DNA from: Ponticaulis sp.
GTDB taxonomy: Bacteria > Pseudomonadota > Alphaproteobacteria > Caulobacterales > Hyphomonadaceae
Assembly: GCA_002723155.1 (NCBI GenBank)
Contig: PBNO01000010.1
Location: 62,001 to 126,000, forward strand
Reading direction: 5' to 3'
DNA length: 64,000 nucleotides
Shown here: positions 52,918 through 61,824 of the stretch, piece by piece
Position numbering within the stretch: the stretch's first letter is position 1
Layout of the letters: every line of letters starts with the position of its first letter
The notes under the pieces: model-generated
Seen by the model: the letters and a program-made list of their open reading frames with translations, nothing else
Database searches by the model: none
What the model was told of the DNA's origin: nothing
Translations under genes and position numbers: made by a program

Positions 52918-54258
52918 TTGAAAAGTTATATTCTGAACACGCTGGATGACATCCGGTCGAGCTACTGGTTCATCCCGCTGGTTATGGCGATTATCGCGGC
53001 CGCGCTTTCCTATGTTGGAATCCGCGTGGATACCGCGATTGGCGATACAGCGCCTGATTGGCTGGGCTGGCTTTTCGATAACCAGCCGGAAGGCGCGCGG
53101 GCTGTCTTATCGACTGTTGCCGGGTCCATGGTCACTGTCGGCGGGGTGGTGTTTTCTATCACACTGGTCTCTGTTTCGAACGCGGCCTTTCAGTTCGGTC
53201 CACGTCTTCTGACAACTTTCATGCGGGACAGATCGAACCAGATCACGCTCGGAACCTTCACTGCCACGTTCCTGTATTGCCTTCTGGTTCTGCGTGCTGT
53301 GCAAAGCGCGCCAGCCGATGCGAGCGATGAAATGGCGTCCGAGTTTGTGCCTCATATCGCACTGCTGGGCGCGATCGCATTAGCGATCTGTTCGATTGGC
53401 GTCCTGATCTATTTTATTCACCACGTCCCGCAATCCATCCACGTCTCGCGTCTGGTTGCGGGCATTGGCGGCGAACTTTGCAGTCAGCTCGATGAGCGGT
53501 TTCCCACGCCACTCGGCGAAGGCAGCAAGACGTCTGATAGGGGAGCATTGGAAGAGAAGCTGTCGGATGGGCGTGCCATACGGGTGAAAAAGTCCGGCTA
53601 TATCCGGATCATAGACGGGGACAGCCTTATAGCGCTCGCCTCCAAATACGATCTCATGATTGAACTGTTGTGCCTGCCCGGTGGCTTTATTACCTCCGGA
53701 GACGCCGCCATGCGTGTTGTCGGGCTGGAGGCGCACGAGGACTGTGATGCGATTGAGGATGAGCTTCGCGCTGTTGTAGCTCTCGGAGCCATGCGTACGC
53801 CGATGCAGGATGCGGGCTTCTTGGCCGAAGAGCTCTCCGAGATTGCCCTGCGGGCGCTATCGCCCGGCGTAAATGATCCGCATACCGCGATCACCGCCAT
53901 GCACTGGATGGGCGCAGCACTGACACTTCTGGGCGAGCGCGAGGACCTGTCTTCGGTACGACGCGATGAGAATGATGAGCCACGCGTGCTCGCGCCCGTC
54001 GATGGGTTTGATAATCTGATGCGCGCAAGTCTGTGGCGCGTACTGCCGTTTGCGGCGCGCAATGTGACTGCGGGCGAGCAGCTTGTCGCCATGACAGAGC
54101 ATTTGCGGGCCCGTCTTGGCGAGGAGCGGCGCAAGCAGTTGGATGATCTGATGGAATGCTTCTTTGAAATTGCGCGTGAGAGCCTCACCGCAGAAGAAGT
54201 GAAATACCTGACGGCGAAGGCGAAAACCTGCCGAGAAAAAGCGCCAGAGCGGGTATAA
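52918..54258 (+). CDS. DUF2254 membrane protein
   Basis: A 446-residue inner-membrane protein of the DUF2254 family. Four hydrophobic segments occur in the first 180 residues (from about 15-35, 'VLSTVAGSMVTVGGVVFSITL', 'FTATFLYCLLVLRAV', 'IALLGAIALAICSIGVLIYFI'). The remainder is soluble, with 'ALSPGVNDPHTAITAMHWMG' near 322, the most conserved family stretch. The function is unknown. The start is TTG at 52918 with GGGGG upstream; no closer ATG exists. A GC-rich inverted repeat (GCGCCAGAG/CTCTGGCGC, 54241-54268) overlaps the stop. Confidence 0.85.
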   Translation: MKSYILNTLDDIRSSYWFIPLVMAIIAAALSYVGIRVDTAIGDTAPDWLGWLFDNQPEGARAVLSTVAGSMVTVGGVVFSITLVSVSNAAFQFGPRLLTTFMRDRSNQITLGTFTATFLYCLLVLRAVQSAPADASDEMASEFVPHIALLGAIALAICSIGVLIYFIHHVPQSIHVSRLVAGIGGELCSQLDERFPTPLGEGSKTSDRGALEEKLSDGRAIRVKKSGYIRIIDGDSLIALASKYDLMIELLCLPGGFITSGDAAMRVVGLEAHEDCDAIEDELRAVVALGAMRTPMQDAGFLAEELSEIALRALSPGVNDPHTAITAMHWMGAALTLLGEREDLSSVRRDENDEPRVLAPVDGFDNLMRASLWRVLPFAARNVTAGEQLVAMTEHLRARLGEERRKQLDDLMECFFEIARESLTAEEVKYLTAKAKTCREKAPERV

Positions 54259-54312
54259 ACTCTGGCGCCATGGGAGCGGGGGAACGGAACCGCCCCCAGG
54301 TGTTCCTGAGAG

Positions 54313-54684
54313 TTAGTTCAGGAACTCCATAATAAGCTGCGATGCTGCAGCAACGAGGACGACCTCGTTATTATCTACCTGTGCATAGTAATGGCCGGAC
54401 GGGGGAGGGGTCAGTCCGTACCGGTCATAGTCACGGATGACACGGTAGTTGTTATATGTGCGGTCGCCGTAACGGATCGCGTCGCGTTGGCCGTCTTCAT
54501 AACCTTCCTGATAAGCTCTGCGCTCATCATCGCGGTCTCGCCAGTCCTGGCGGTCATTGTCACAGCGTCCCTGCATTTCATGTCCTGGCGGACAGTGTGG
54601 CGGGTCGGCAAAGGCCGGTGCTGAGGTGCCGATCAGGCCAAGGGAGAGCGCTGATGCGGCAAACATTTTAGTCATGGGCGTCAT
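54313..54684 (-). CDS. RcnB-like exported protein with acidic/basic repeat
   Basis: A 123-residue periplasmic protein. Signal peptide ends APAFA, then a Cys-containing segment, a charged stretch rich in Arg and Asp (DNDRQDWRDRDDERRAYQE) and an RcnB-type end ('VIRDYDRYGLTPPPSGHYY'). Strong AAGGAGG ribosome binding site. The second RcnB-like protein of the window. Metal link not demonstrated. Confidence 0.75.
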   Translation of the reverse strand: MTPMTKMFAASALSLGLIGTSAPAFADPPHCPPGHEMQGRCDNDRQDWRDRDDERRAYQEGYEDGQRDAIRYGDRTYNNYRVIRDYDRYGLTPPPSGHYYAQVDNNEVVLVAAASQLIMEFLN

Positions 54685-54773
54685 ATCTGCCTCCTTAATT
54701 GGTATGCAGACACAACGCGGCTTTGTGGGCGAACGTTCCGAGTGTTACAGATGTTTCAGGCAGACGCAGCCGG

Positions 54774-55433
54774 TCAGTCCGGGCTGGTCACATAACGTGT
54801 CGCGTAAGTGTGCGCTTCTTCAAAGCCGTGCGCCAGATGGCGGATGACAACTCTGTCCTGCGAGCCTTCGGGTACATAGCTGAATTCGCAATCTCGTGTT
54901 TTCATCACATTGAGGAAGACCTGCGAGGCACGTTCATCCAGCAGTGCGCGCCCGTTTAGGCCTTCACCGATCTGGCGTGTCCGGTTCCCGCATGCATAGG
55001 CCCAGCCTGTGCCGGCCTGTGCGCTATGAATGACGAGCGTAATGGTCGGCGCGCGTCCGGAGCGATGCTCGGTAACGGCCATGTTCGGAACCGGCACGGG
55101 ATGTCCTGAAAGGATTTCGCCGGAGAAAGGCGCGACGTCACAAGCGGCATGTTGGCCGTTCCCGTTGCGGGAATACTGGCAGCTTGCCATCCAGTTTCCT
55201 GTCGTGATGACGTGATTGCGTGAATAGAGGCCATCACGTTCCTGAATCACATTGCGCATGGTCTGTAATTCAAGTGGCAAAGGCTCTGCAGAAGGCGTGA
55301 CGCCAGCGCCGCGAATGCGCTCTATGCGGGCAAGTTCGTCAGCGCCGGGGGATGGGCAGGCCGCAAGGAATATTGCGGCCCCTATCAAGAGGCTGACTGA
55401 TTTATATCCTTTGTAATGCGTCCGGTATGACAT
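54774..55433 (-). CDS. hypothetical lipoprotein
   Basis: A 219-residue lipoprotein (signal MSYRTHYKGYKSVSLLIGAA with lipobox FLAAC). The mature part includes four cysteines (near 'SCQYSRNG', 'AACDVAPF', 'YACGNR', 'RDCEFSY'), suggesting two disulfides. No family recognised. The first ATG of the ORF (55457) lies eight codons upstream and is less likely. Confidence 0.65.
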   Translation of the reverse strand: MSYRTHYKGYKSVSLLIGAAIFLAACPSPGADELARIERIRGAGVTPSAEPLPLELQTMRNVIQERDGLYSRNHVITTGNWMASCQYSRNGNGQHAACDVAPFSGEILSGHPVPVPNMAVTEHRSGRAPTITLVIHSAQAGTGWAYACGNRTRQIGEGLNGRALLDERASQVFLNVMKTRDCEFSYVPEGSQDRVVIRHLAHGFEEAHTYATRYVTSPD

Positions 55434-55647
55434 GTTGAAGCCCGCACCTTTCCGCATCCAGTGTCTCGTAAAGCCTTTTCCGGCCTACCAACGTCACCCT
55501 CAAAATTTGAATTAAATTCCCGCTTGGTTAGGCTTTGTTAGAGCCTTGTCTTTATGGAAACGTTCCAAAAGCTGTCCTGACGAACGGGCGAAAATGTCAG
55601 AGGGTGGACTTTGTCACGGGTGAAGACATGTCCGACTTGGGTGGAAT

Positions 55648-57411
55648 ATGACCTTGATCCAGCGTTACGAGCAGTTGCTCCGGATAGACCCGGGCACGCC
55701 GACGGAAGACCTGATTCGATATAGGGCGATCTGGTTGGTCGGACTCATGTTCGTAGCCATGCAAGTCGTTAATCTGATTGTCATTTCGATTGATCACAGT
55801 GAGTGGACGTATGACCATACAATCTGTTTGATCGTCATTGTTGTGATCACGCTCAGCGTCCATATGCTACGATGGTTTAAGGACTATCATGCGTATGCCT
55901 TGCTGTATTCTATCACCCTCTTTCTGGGGATGATCGCTTCGGCTCTTCCTCAGAATGCGGGTATCAACTCGGCGCTTGTGCCACTTCTGATTGTTGGTCC
56001 GCTCCTGTGTGGTTATATTTCGGGGCGACGGGCGGCGATTATTTTCTGGGCCGTCGGCGCACTGGTGATTTGTTTTCTGGCCTGGGTGACATGGGACTCT
56101 CCAGTGCAATGGGCATCCGGCGAGCGACATCGCGACCTGAACCGCGCAACCAACGCATTTTACTTTATGACACTTTCTGCCACTTTGTCAGCGATGCTGA
56201 CGGGGCGTACCTTTATGGCGCTTCGCAAGATGCGAGAGAATGCCGAGCGTGCTGCGCGTGCAGAAGCAGCCCAGTCCGAGTTTCTGGCCAAGATGAGCCA
56301 TGAGCTGCGCACGCCATTGCACGGTGTTATCGGGCTCACAGACGTCCTTATCCGGTCTGATCTGAACCGGCGCGAGAAGGAGCTGACAGAGACGCTGCGC
56401 GAATCCGGTGACTCGCTGCTGCTTATCCTCAATGATCTGCTCGACCTTTCCAAAATCGAAGCGGGTAAGATGACCATCACGCTTCAACCGGCCAATTTGC
56501 GTGCGGCGCTAGAAAAAGATGTTCAGGGCTGGGCTGAGGTCGCAGAAGCACGTGGTCTCGGTTTTGTGGTCAGCTTACCTGACGAGCTGAATATCGGTGC
56601 CGAGCTCGATGAACTGCGTTTGCGACAGGTCGTGCATAATCTGGTCTCGAACGCGGTGAAATATACTGATGCCGGCGAGGTGCGCTTTGAGGCGGAGCTT
56701 ACCGACTGCACGAATGACAGTGCGGTTCTCCAAATGCGAGTGACCGACACCGGAAATGGCATCAGCCCCGAAGCGGTGCCGCGTATTTTTGAAGCTTTCG
56801 TACAGGGCGATGTCAGCGGGGATAATGTCGAGGGCGGCACAGGCCTCGGCCTGCCAATCTCTCGTATGCTGATTGAGCTGATGGGCGGTGAGCTGACGCT
56901 TGAAAGAACCGGCCCGGAAGGCAGCGTATTCTGCGCCCGCCTGCCTTTGCGGTGCGTAGACCAGCCGGAAGATGAGGACGACGATCCAGTCGTTCTCTCC
57001 GGGCTTGGTGAGCTACGCGCGCTTGTTGTTGAGGACCATGAGGTCAACAAACTGGTGCTCGGCGAGTATTTGAAGATTCTGGGTGTCGACTTCGAGATGG
57101 TGGCTGATGGCGTAGAGTGCCTGAACAGGCTCGAAAATAATGCCTTCGATGTCATTCTTATGGATAAGAACATGCCGCGCCTGAACGGTGTGGAGGCCAC
57201 CCGCGCCATTCGCGAAAGCGGTAAGCATTTCGCCAACATCTATGTGGTCGCTGTGACAGCAGATGCGATGGTCGGTGAGCGTGAGCGGCTGCTTGCGGGC
57301 GGCATGGATGATTTCATCTCAAAGCCGCTGCGTATTGAGGAGCTGTTACGCGTTATGCAAGAGGCCCATCTGCGGAAGATGAGTGCCGCTGGAATGCCTG
57401 CGGTAGACTGA
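55648..57411 (+). CDS. membrane hybrid histidine kinase with receiver domain
   Basis: A 587-residue sensor kinase. Five or six membrane segments (about 28-180) form an integral sensor like those of MASE-type proteins. HisKA follows with His218 (LAKMSHELRTPLHGVIG), the ATPase domain with 'NLVSNAVKYTD', 'VTDTGNGISPE' and the complete G2 box 'GGTGLGLPIS', then a receiver domain (about 452-572) with phospho-acceptor Asp506 (VILMDKNMPRLNG) and Lys in 'DFISKPLR'. This is a RcsC/LuxQ-like phosphorelay kinase that needs an Hpt partner, not seen here. Convergent with the three collar-domain genes. Confidence 0.93.
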   Translation: MTLIQRYEQLLRIDPGTPTEDLIRYRAIWLVGLMFVAMQVVNLIVISIDHSEWTYDHTICLIVIVVITLSVHMLRWFKDYHAYALLYSITLFLGMIASALPQNAGINSALVPLLIVGPLLCGYISGRRAAIIFWAVGALVICFLAWVTWDSPVQWASGERHRDLNRATNAFYFMTLSATLSAMLTGRTFMALRKMRENAERAARAEAAQSEFLAKMSHELRTPLHGVIGLTDVLIRSDLNRREKELTETLRESGDSLLLILNDLLDLSKIEAGKMTITLQPANLRAALEKDVQGWAEVAEARGLGFVVSLPDELNIGAELDELRLRQVVHNLVSNAVKYTDAGEVRFEAELTDCTNDSAVLQMRVTDTGNGISPEAVPRIFEAFVQGDVSGDNVEGGTGLGLPISRMLIELMGGELTLERTGPEGSVFCARLPLRCVDQPEDEDDDPVVLSGLGELRALVVEDHEVNKLVLGEYLKILGVDFEMVADGVECLNRLENNAFDVILMDKNMPRLNGVEATRAIRESGKHFANIYVVAVTADAMVGERERLLAGGMDDFISKPLRIEELLRVMQEAHLRKMSAAGMPAVD

Positions 57412-57428
57412 AGCTCGGAAATGAGTGA

Positions 57429-57455
57429 CCAGCCCGTCTTTGAAGAACGGGCTGG
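57429..57455. terminator. hairpin between the hybrid kinase and collar genes
   Basis: CCAGCCCGT/ACGGGCTGG, 9-bp stem with 9-base loop, between convergent stops. T-runs are short, so moderate support. Confidence 0.6.
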
Positions 57456-57468
57456 CCGAAGGTGTGCT

Positions 57469-58074
57469 TTAAGACCGTGGTGGGAAGGCTCCGTCGACCG
57501 CAATGCACCACATCATTGTGAGAGATGGCTGGGTGTTAACGACGTCCGTATTTCCAGCGCCCTCAGTGGTAATGGCGTCCGAGGCAAAGTCCGGCCCATT
57601 ATTTGTTCCCAGATCCGTGTATGCCAGCGCAGTGCTCGGGAATTGAGCCATAAGCGCGCCATCGAATGAGGCGCTGTTCCGCTGATCCGGAGACGCTTGC
57701 AGCGTGTGCGAGTGCTCGGGAAAGTTGGTTTGGGAAATATATGAGGTGTGCGAACCGTAATATATACCCCATGGATAATTGTTCTGGAGCCCAAGTCCCA
57801 GTCCGTAATGGACCGGCACTCGTCCATTCAGGTTCGGAAGTGCCATATTGATCCGTCCGTCGCCGCCATAGGTGTCACCGATTAAAGCGAATAATGGAGA
57901 ATACTGTGCAATTGGCAGTATCTGACCACTCGCTTCCATAAAATCGCGTGGACAGAAATTGTACGAGGTGAGGATCACGTCGCCGATATATGGATCTGAA
58001 CCGGCATTCGCGGTTCCTGTCGTGCCGAGAAATGCAGCGGCAGAGGCTATTGCGATAGAAAGCTTCTTTAGCAT
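57469..58074 (-). CDS. exported phage-tail-collar-domain protein A
   Basis: A 201-residue secreted protein with signal peptide (ending TANA) and tail-collar core: 'YIGDVILTSYNFCPRDF', 'ASGQILPIAQYSPLFALIGD', 'TYGGDGRINMALPNLNGRVP'. The end 'MMWCIAVDGAFPPRS' matches the sister genes. Two Cys are conserved with them (positions in NFCP and WCIA). Last of a three-gene unit, 24 bases after protein B. Family members in free-living bacteria are called microcystin-dependent-like proteins; their role is unknown. No phage genes are nearby. Identity to B and C is moderate, so the duplication is old. Confidence 0.85.
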   Translation of the reverse strand: MLKKLSIAIASAAAFLGTTGTANAGSDPYIGDVILTSYNFCPRDFMEASGQILPIAQYSPLFALIGDTYGGDGRINMALPNLNGRVPVHYGLGLGLQNNYPWGIYYGSHTSYISQTNFPEHSHTLQASPDQRNSASFDGALMAQFPSTALAYTDLGTNNGPDFASDAITTEGAGNTDVVNTQPSLTMMWCIAVDGAFPPRS

Positions 58075-58098
58075 GTCTATTTTCCTTATTTGATCTGC

Positions 58099-58707
58099 TT
58101 AGCTGCGCGGCGGATAGGAGCCATTCACCGTGATGCAGTAACGCATCGCCAGAATTGGCTGCACATTGTCGACAGGGGCCGGCGAAACGCTGCCGCTTAG
58201 ACCGATCTGCGTTGGCGCAAAATCATAGCTCGGATCGACGCTTGAGCCTGTGACCGCACGCAGCGGGGAAGCTGCGCTTGCCAGATGTGCACCGTTCGGA
58301 TCGTTCGTGTTAGGCGGTTGCGACGTGGTCAGAACATTGTGACTGTGTGGTGGAATGTTGGCGACCGTCAGGTAGTTGTGTTCAATACCCGTCTCTACAC
58401 CCCAGGGATAAAAGGTAAGCCCCGGGCCTTGTCCATAATGGACAGGTGCTCGTCCGCGCAGGTCAGGCATGCCAAAGCTGGTCGTACCATTTCCCCCATA
58501 TGTTGTGCCGTATAATGAAAACAGCGCACTATTGTCGGCAATCGTCATCAACTGACCAACCGCTTCGACGGTGTTATATGGGCAATAGGATGCTGCCGTA
58601 ACAATGACTTCACCAATATAGGTAGAAGGGCCCGCATGGGCGGTGCCGGACAGGGCTGCGCTGAATGCGGCAATACCCATGGATTTCAGAATTTGTGAGC
58701 GACGCAT
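58099..58707 (-). CDS. exported phage-tail-collar-domain protein B
   Basis: A 202-residue paralogue of proteins A and C. Signal peptide ends TAHA. Core motifs: 'YIGEVIVTAASYCPYNT', 'AVGQLMTIADNSALFSLYGT', 'TYGGNGTTSFGMPDLRGRAP'; end 'MRYCITVNGSYPPRS'. The middle region carries the histidine-rich 'IPPHSHNVL', a shared feature of the family (PEHSHTL in A, YTHNHAL in C). AGAGGAG ribosome binding site. Middle gene of the unit, 41 bases after protein C. Confidence 0.85.
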   Translation of the reverse strand: MRRSQILKSMGIAAFSAALSGTAHAGPSTYIGEVIVTAASYCPYNTVEAVGQLMTIADNSALFSLYGTTYGGNGTTSFGMPDLRGRAPVHYGQGPGLTFYPWGVETGIEHNYLTVANIPPHSHNVLTTSQPPNTNDPNGAHLASAASPLRAVTGSSVDPSYDFAPTQIGLSGSVSPAPVDNVQPILAMRYCITVNGSYPPRS

Positions 58708-58747
58708 ATTCGTCTCCTCTTACTCGTGGAATTTCGGGATTGCTGGT

Positions 58748-59356
58748 TTAGCTGCGCGGTGGATAGTCGCCATTAATGTAGATGCACCAGCGCATCGCGA
58801 TGATTGGCTGTCGGTTTTCGAACGGTTGGGACTGACCCGTCGTTGAAATCGAATCTGTGTCGAGCATTTCGTCCGGCGCGACTGGACCCGCGTGGTAATA
58901 GTGCGCGGCAGACGGTAACGAGCTCAGATCGCCCAGCATTGCATTCGTCGAGTCGCCGGTATCTGTGTCTTCATTCGCTGACTGGAGCGCATGATTGTGC
59001 GTATACAGATTGGCGCCGCTAAGTGCGCGCGTTTCTGTTCCATCAGTCTGACCCTGGATGAATGTTGGCCCACCGCCTAATGTCGTGCCTCGGCCCATAG
59101 GAATGCGGCCTCGCAAATCAGGCAGGTTGAAATTGCTTATCCCATTCCCGCCATACATGACGCCGATCAGTGAATAGAGTGCCTGGTAAGAGGCGATGTC
59201 CAGCGTCTGACCTTCGGCAGGCAAAGTGTTCCGGGGGCAAAAGCTTGACCCGTTTAAAATCACGTCACCAATGTACTGATAGTCGCCGGCGTCAGCGGCA
59301 CCCAGACAGGTGAGTGAGATAGCGGCCAGAGCGGCCCCTTTAAGCGTTTTCCTCAT
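58748..59356 (-). CDS. exported phage-tail-collar-domain protein C
   Basis: A 202-residue paralogue, first gene of the three. Signal peptide ends GAADA. Core: 'YIGDVILNGSSFCPRNT', 'AEGQTLDIASYQALYSLIGV', 'MYGGNGISNFNLPDLRGRIP'; end 'MRWCIYINGDYPPRS'. AGAAGGGA ribosome binding site ten bases before the ATG. The AT-rich region upstream should carry the promoter of the unit. The conserved N-terminal 90 and C-terminal 20 residues with a variable centre recall receptor-binding tail tips, but no assembly genes adjoin. Confidence 0.85.
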   Translation of the reverse strand: MRKTLKGAALAAISLTCLGAADAGDYQYIGDVILNGSSFCPRNTLPAEGQTLDIASYQALYSLIGVMYGGNGISNFNLPDLRGRIPMGRGTTLGGGPTFIQGQTDGTETRALSGANLYTHNHALQSANEDTDTGDSTNAMLGDLSSLPSAAHYYHAGPVAPDEMLDTDSISTTGQSQPFENRQPIIAMRWCIYINGDYPPRS

Positions 59357-59699
59357 AATGAAACGTCCCTTCTTTGTGTGCTCTTTCGAGCAAAGCTAGG
59401 GTCTCGTAGAAATTGAAATTTCGCCAGATGCGAGAATCAAAAATATCGAACAGAAATAGAAAAGTGATTATTTACAGAGTTCTGGCAATATATTAATGTG
59501 TTTAGTTACACGTATTTCGATGACAATTTTTCTCCTATGGGTTGAGTTGTTCCGATTGATTTTTCAGGAAAAAATGAAATTAAGTGTTTGGCTGACGTCT
59601 GGCTCGGTCTGACTGGCGACAATCGGTCCGCTGTCGCTTTTATGGCCGAAAGTGTATTTTGCGGCCTTCGCAGAGCCTGCACATCAGAGCCGGAACGCC
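59357..59699. other. 343-base AT-rich divergent region
   Basis: Separates the collar unit (minus) from the symporter gene (plus). Bases 59400-59600 are much more AT-rich than the surroundings (for example GATTATTTACAG and AATATATTAATGTG), fitting promoters in both directions. No ORF, hairpin or repeat of note. Confidence 0.5.
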
Positions 59700-61073
59700 A
59701 TGCCACAAACCCGCTTTACCTATCGCCGCCTGAGCCATCGACTGGATGCGCTGATCCGTGGCCGCTTGTGGCTGCAGGTGATCCTGTCGCTTGTGTTCGG
59801 TATTTCCTTCGGGTTGATGCTGGGGCCGGATCTGGCGCTCATTTCGCGAGACACTGCAGAGCTGATTAGCAAATGGGTGGCGCTCCCGGGAAAGCTGTTT
59901 CTCGCAGCGATCCGGATGGTCATAATTCCGCTGGCGGCGAGCTCCATCATTCTCGGTATAGCCGGCACGGGCAGTAGTGACGCGCTCAAATCCATCGGTC
60001 GCAAACTGCTGCTGTTTATCCTGTCTACGACGGTTGCAGCATCGGCTATCGGCCTTTTGCTGGCTCGTATGGCCAGGCCCGGTGGCGCAGATGATGTCAC
60101 CGCAGAAGTGCCCGCTACACCGCGCCTTCCTTTTGTGACGCCCGATGCGCCGGAGCCAGGTTCTGCGTTGCAGGATATGACGCGCGATATTCCGGACATG
60201 ATCACTAATCTGATCCCGCAGAATATAACGGCCTCTCTGCTAGAGCAGGACATGCTGGCGATTGTGGTCTTCTCACTCTTCGTGGGTATCGCCGCCGTGA
60301 TCGCCGATAACCGCGAGCTGACCCGCCCGCTGGTCGCGCTGTCTCAGGCTATGCTTGAGATCAGCATGACGGTGATCCGTGTCGCCATGCGCTTTGCGCC
60401 GCTGGCTGTGTTCGGCCTGATGGCTGAATCCATGATGGCGAGCGGCGTGCAGACCTTGCTGGATCTTGCGGTCTATTGCGCCATCGTTCTAGCCGGCCTG
60501 CTGGCTCTGCTTGTGCTTTATCTGATACTTGCTGCTGTGTTCGGGCGTATCGGACCCGGTGCGTTCCTGAAAGCTGTAGGACCGGTCCAGTTGCTGGCAT
60601 TTTCAACATCCAGTTCCGCAGCCGTGATGCCTCTGACGATGAAAACAGCTGTCGACAAGCTGAAGACGCCTACGTCGTTGGCGGGGGCGGTCATCCCGCT
60701 GGCATCCACTGTGAATATGGCAGGTACGGCGCTCTATCAGACGGTCGCGATTGTGTTTCTGGCCGATATTGGCGGGGCCAGTTTGTCCTTCGGGGATATG
60801 GCGCTTGTGATGATCACGCTGACCGGCGCCTCCATCGGTGCACCCGCTGCGCCGGGTGCGAGTATCGCCATCCTGTCTGCGACCGCGGCGAGCTTTGGAA
60901 TTCCGCTGGAAGGCCTGCCATTGGTTCTGGGCGTGGACCGTATCCTCGACATGGCGCGCACCGCGGTGAACGTGACGGGCGATCTGGTTCTGTGCCGTAT
61001 CCTGACTCCAAAAGGTGACGTGGTGAGTGCTGCAGAGAAACCGGACGCGGAATCCAGTTTAGTCAGTGGATGA
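59700..61073 (+). CDS. dicarboxylate/amino acid:cation symporter
   Basis: A 457-residue DAACS/GltP-family carrier. The ATG at 59700 (MPQTRFTYRRL) is preferred to a GTG at 59652. Eight membrane segments plus two re-entrant loops: the Ser-rich hairpin 'FSTSSSAAVMPLTMK' (near 302-316) and 'NMAGTALYQTVAIVFLA' (near 340). Late motif 'GVDRILDMARTAVNVTGD' holds the substrate Asp and Arg. Imports C4-dicarboxylates or acidic/neutral amino acids with Na+ or H+. The C-terminus overlaps by 15 bases the convergent small membrane protein gene. Confidence 0.92.
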   Translation: MPQTRFTYRRLSHRLDALIRGRLWLQVILSLVFGISFGLMLGPDLALISRDTAELISKWVALPGKLFLAAIRMVIIPLAASSIILGIAGTGSSDALKSIGRKLLLFILSTTVAASAIGLLLARMARPGGADDVTAEVPATPRLPFVTPDAPEPGSALQDMTRDIPDMITNLIPQNITASLLEQDMLAIVVFSLFVGIAAVIADNRELTRPLVALSQAMLEISMTVIRVAMRFAPLAVFGLMAESMMASGVQTLLDLAVYCAIVLAGLLALLVLYLILAAVFGRIGPGAFLKAVGPVQLLAFSTSSSAAVMPLTMKTAVDKLKTPTSLAGAVIPLASTVNMAGTALYQTVAIVFLADIGGASLSFGDMALVMITLTGASIGAPAAPGASIAILSATAASFGIPLEGLPLVLGVDRILDMARTAVNVTGDLVLCRILTPKGDVVSAAEKPDAESSLVSG

Positions 61074-61592
61074 TTGCCCGTGTAGTGGAGATAGAATGGC
61101 TGTTTCCGGCGTGCAGCGCTGCCATGGTTCTTCGCTGAATGCTCCAGAATTGAACCGACCAAGCCGCATCACGAAGCGATCATTGTGAAAGGACCAATAA
61201 GCGTTCTCAAGATGGTTTGGAATGTCTGTGCCCGATGCATCTATCCAGTGTAGTCCGAAATTTGCGGTTCGTCCGGGGCACGCTTCTGAGAAACGTCGTT
61301 TCCAGATTGTCGATCTGATAGCTTCAAAATCCCAGCTTTCTATGTCGGCAACCGGAACAAGGTGGGCCCGCCCACCGTCGCAAGATACAGCATAGAGGCA
61401 GGCATAAGCATTACTGAGCCGCGGTTCGACCGGATGGTCATACCTATCCCGATATGCTTGCGCGCCATCAATTATCTCGCTTTTGGAGAGTGACCACCAG
61501 TTTAATGCCCGGCTGCCATAACCCTTGCTCCAAACCATCAGAATGGCCAGGGCGGGAATGAGACAGGCGATGATGATGAGGGTACGCTTCAT
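61059..61592 (-). CDS. hypothetical membrane-anchored protein
   Basis: A 177-residue protein with an N-terminal anchor or signal (TLIIIACLIPALAILMVW), then a soluble part rich in aromatic residues, with four Cys ('YACLYAVSCDGG', 'EACPGRT', 'QRCTPE'). No family recognised. Weak ribosome binding site. Its end overlaps the symporter gene by 15 bases on the opposite strand. Confidence 0.6.
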   Translation of the reverse strand: MKRTLIIIACLIPALAILMVWSKGYGSRALNWWSLSKSEIIDGAQAYRDRYDHPVEPRLSNAYACLYAVSCDGGRAHLVPVADIESWDFEAIRSTIWKRRFSEACPGRTANFGLHWIDASGTDIPNHLENAYWSFHNDRFVMRLGRFNSGAFSEEPWQRCTPETAILSPLHGQSSTD

Positions 61593-61690
61593 GAGGGCGA
61601 TGCCGTATTTTTGAGGTCTTCAGTCGGGCTAATGGGTGATCGTGTCGATTTCGAGATGTAATTCAGGGAGTATTGTGATCTCTGAATAAG

Positions 61691-61719
61691 AAAACCCCGA
61701 ACGGACTATTCGGGGTTTT
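61691..61719. terminator. orphan bidirectional terminator
   Basis: AAAACCCCGAA/TTCGGGGTTTT, 11-bp stem and 7-base loop. It lies upstream of both flanking genes (61592 on minus, 61825 on plus), so it ends no annotated gene. It may end a symporter transcript that runs antisense through 61059-61592 or an unannotated RNA. Confidence 0.8.
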
Positions 61720-61824
61720 GCATTAAGTCAGAGGGCGACGTGCGATCCAGATCGAATCTAACAGATTGTATTTAACGTCTGTTCAGTCAGGGCTGGCATT
61801 TTGTGTGAACCGAAAGGCAAGCAC

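Noticed and set aside
57469..59356. Prophage remnant
   Set aside because: Collar domains alone do not make a phage: the proteins have signal peptides, and no integrase, capsid, portal or lysis gene is near.
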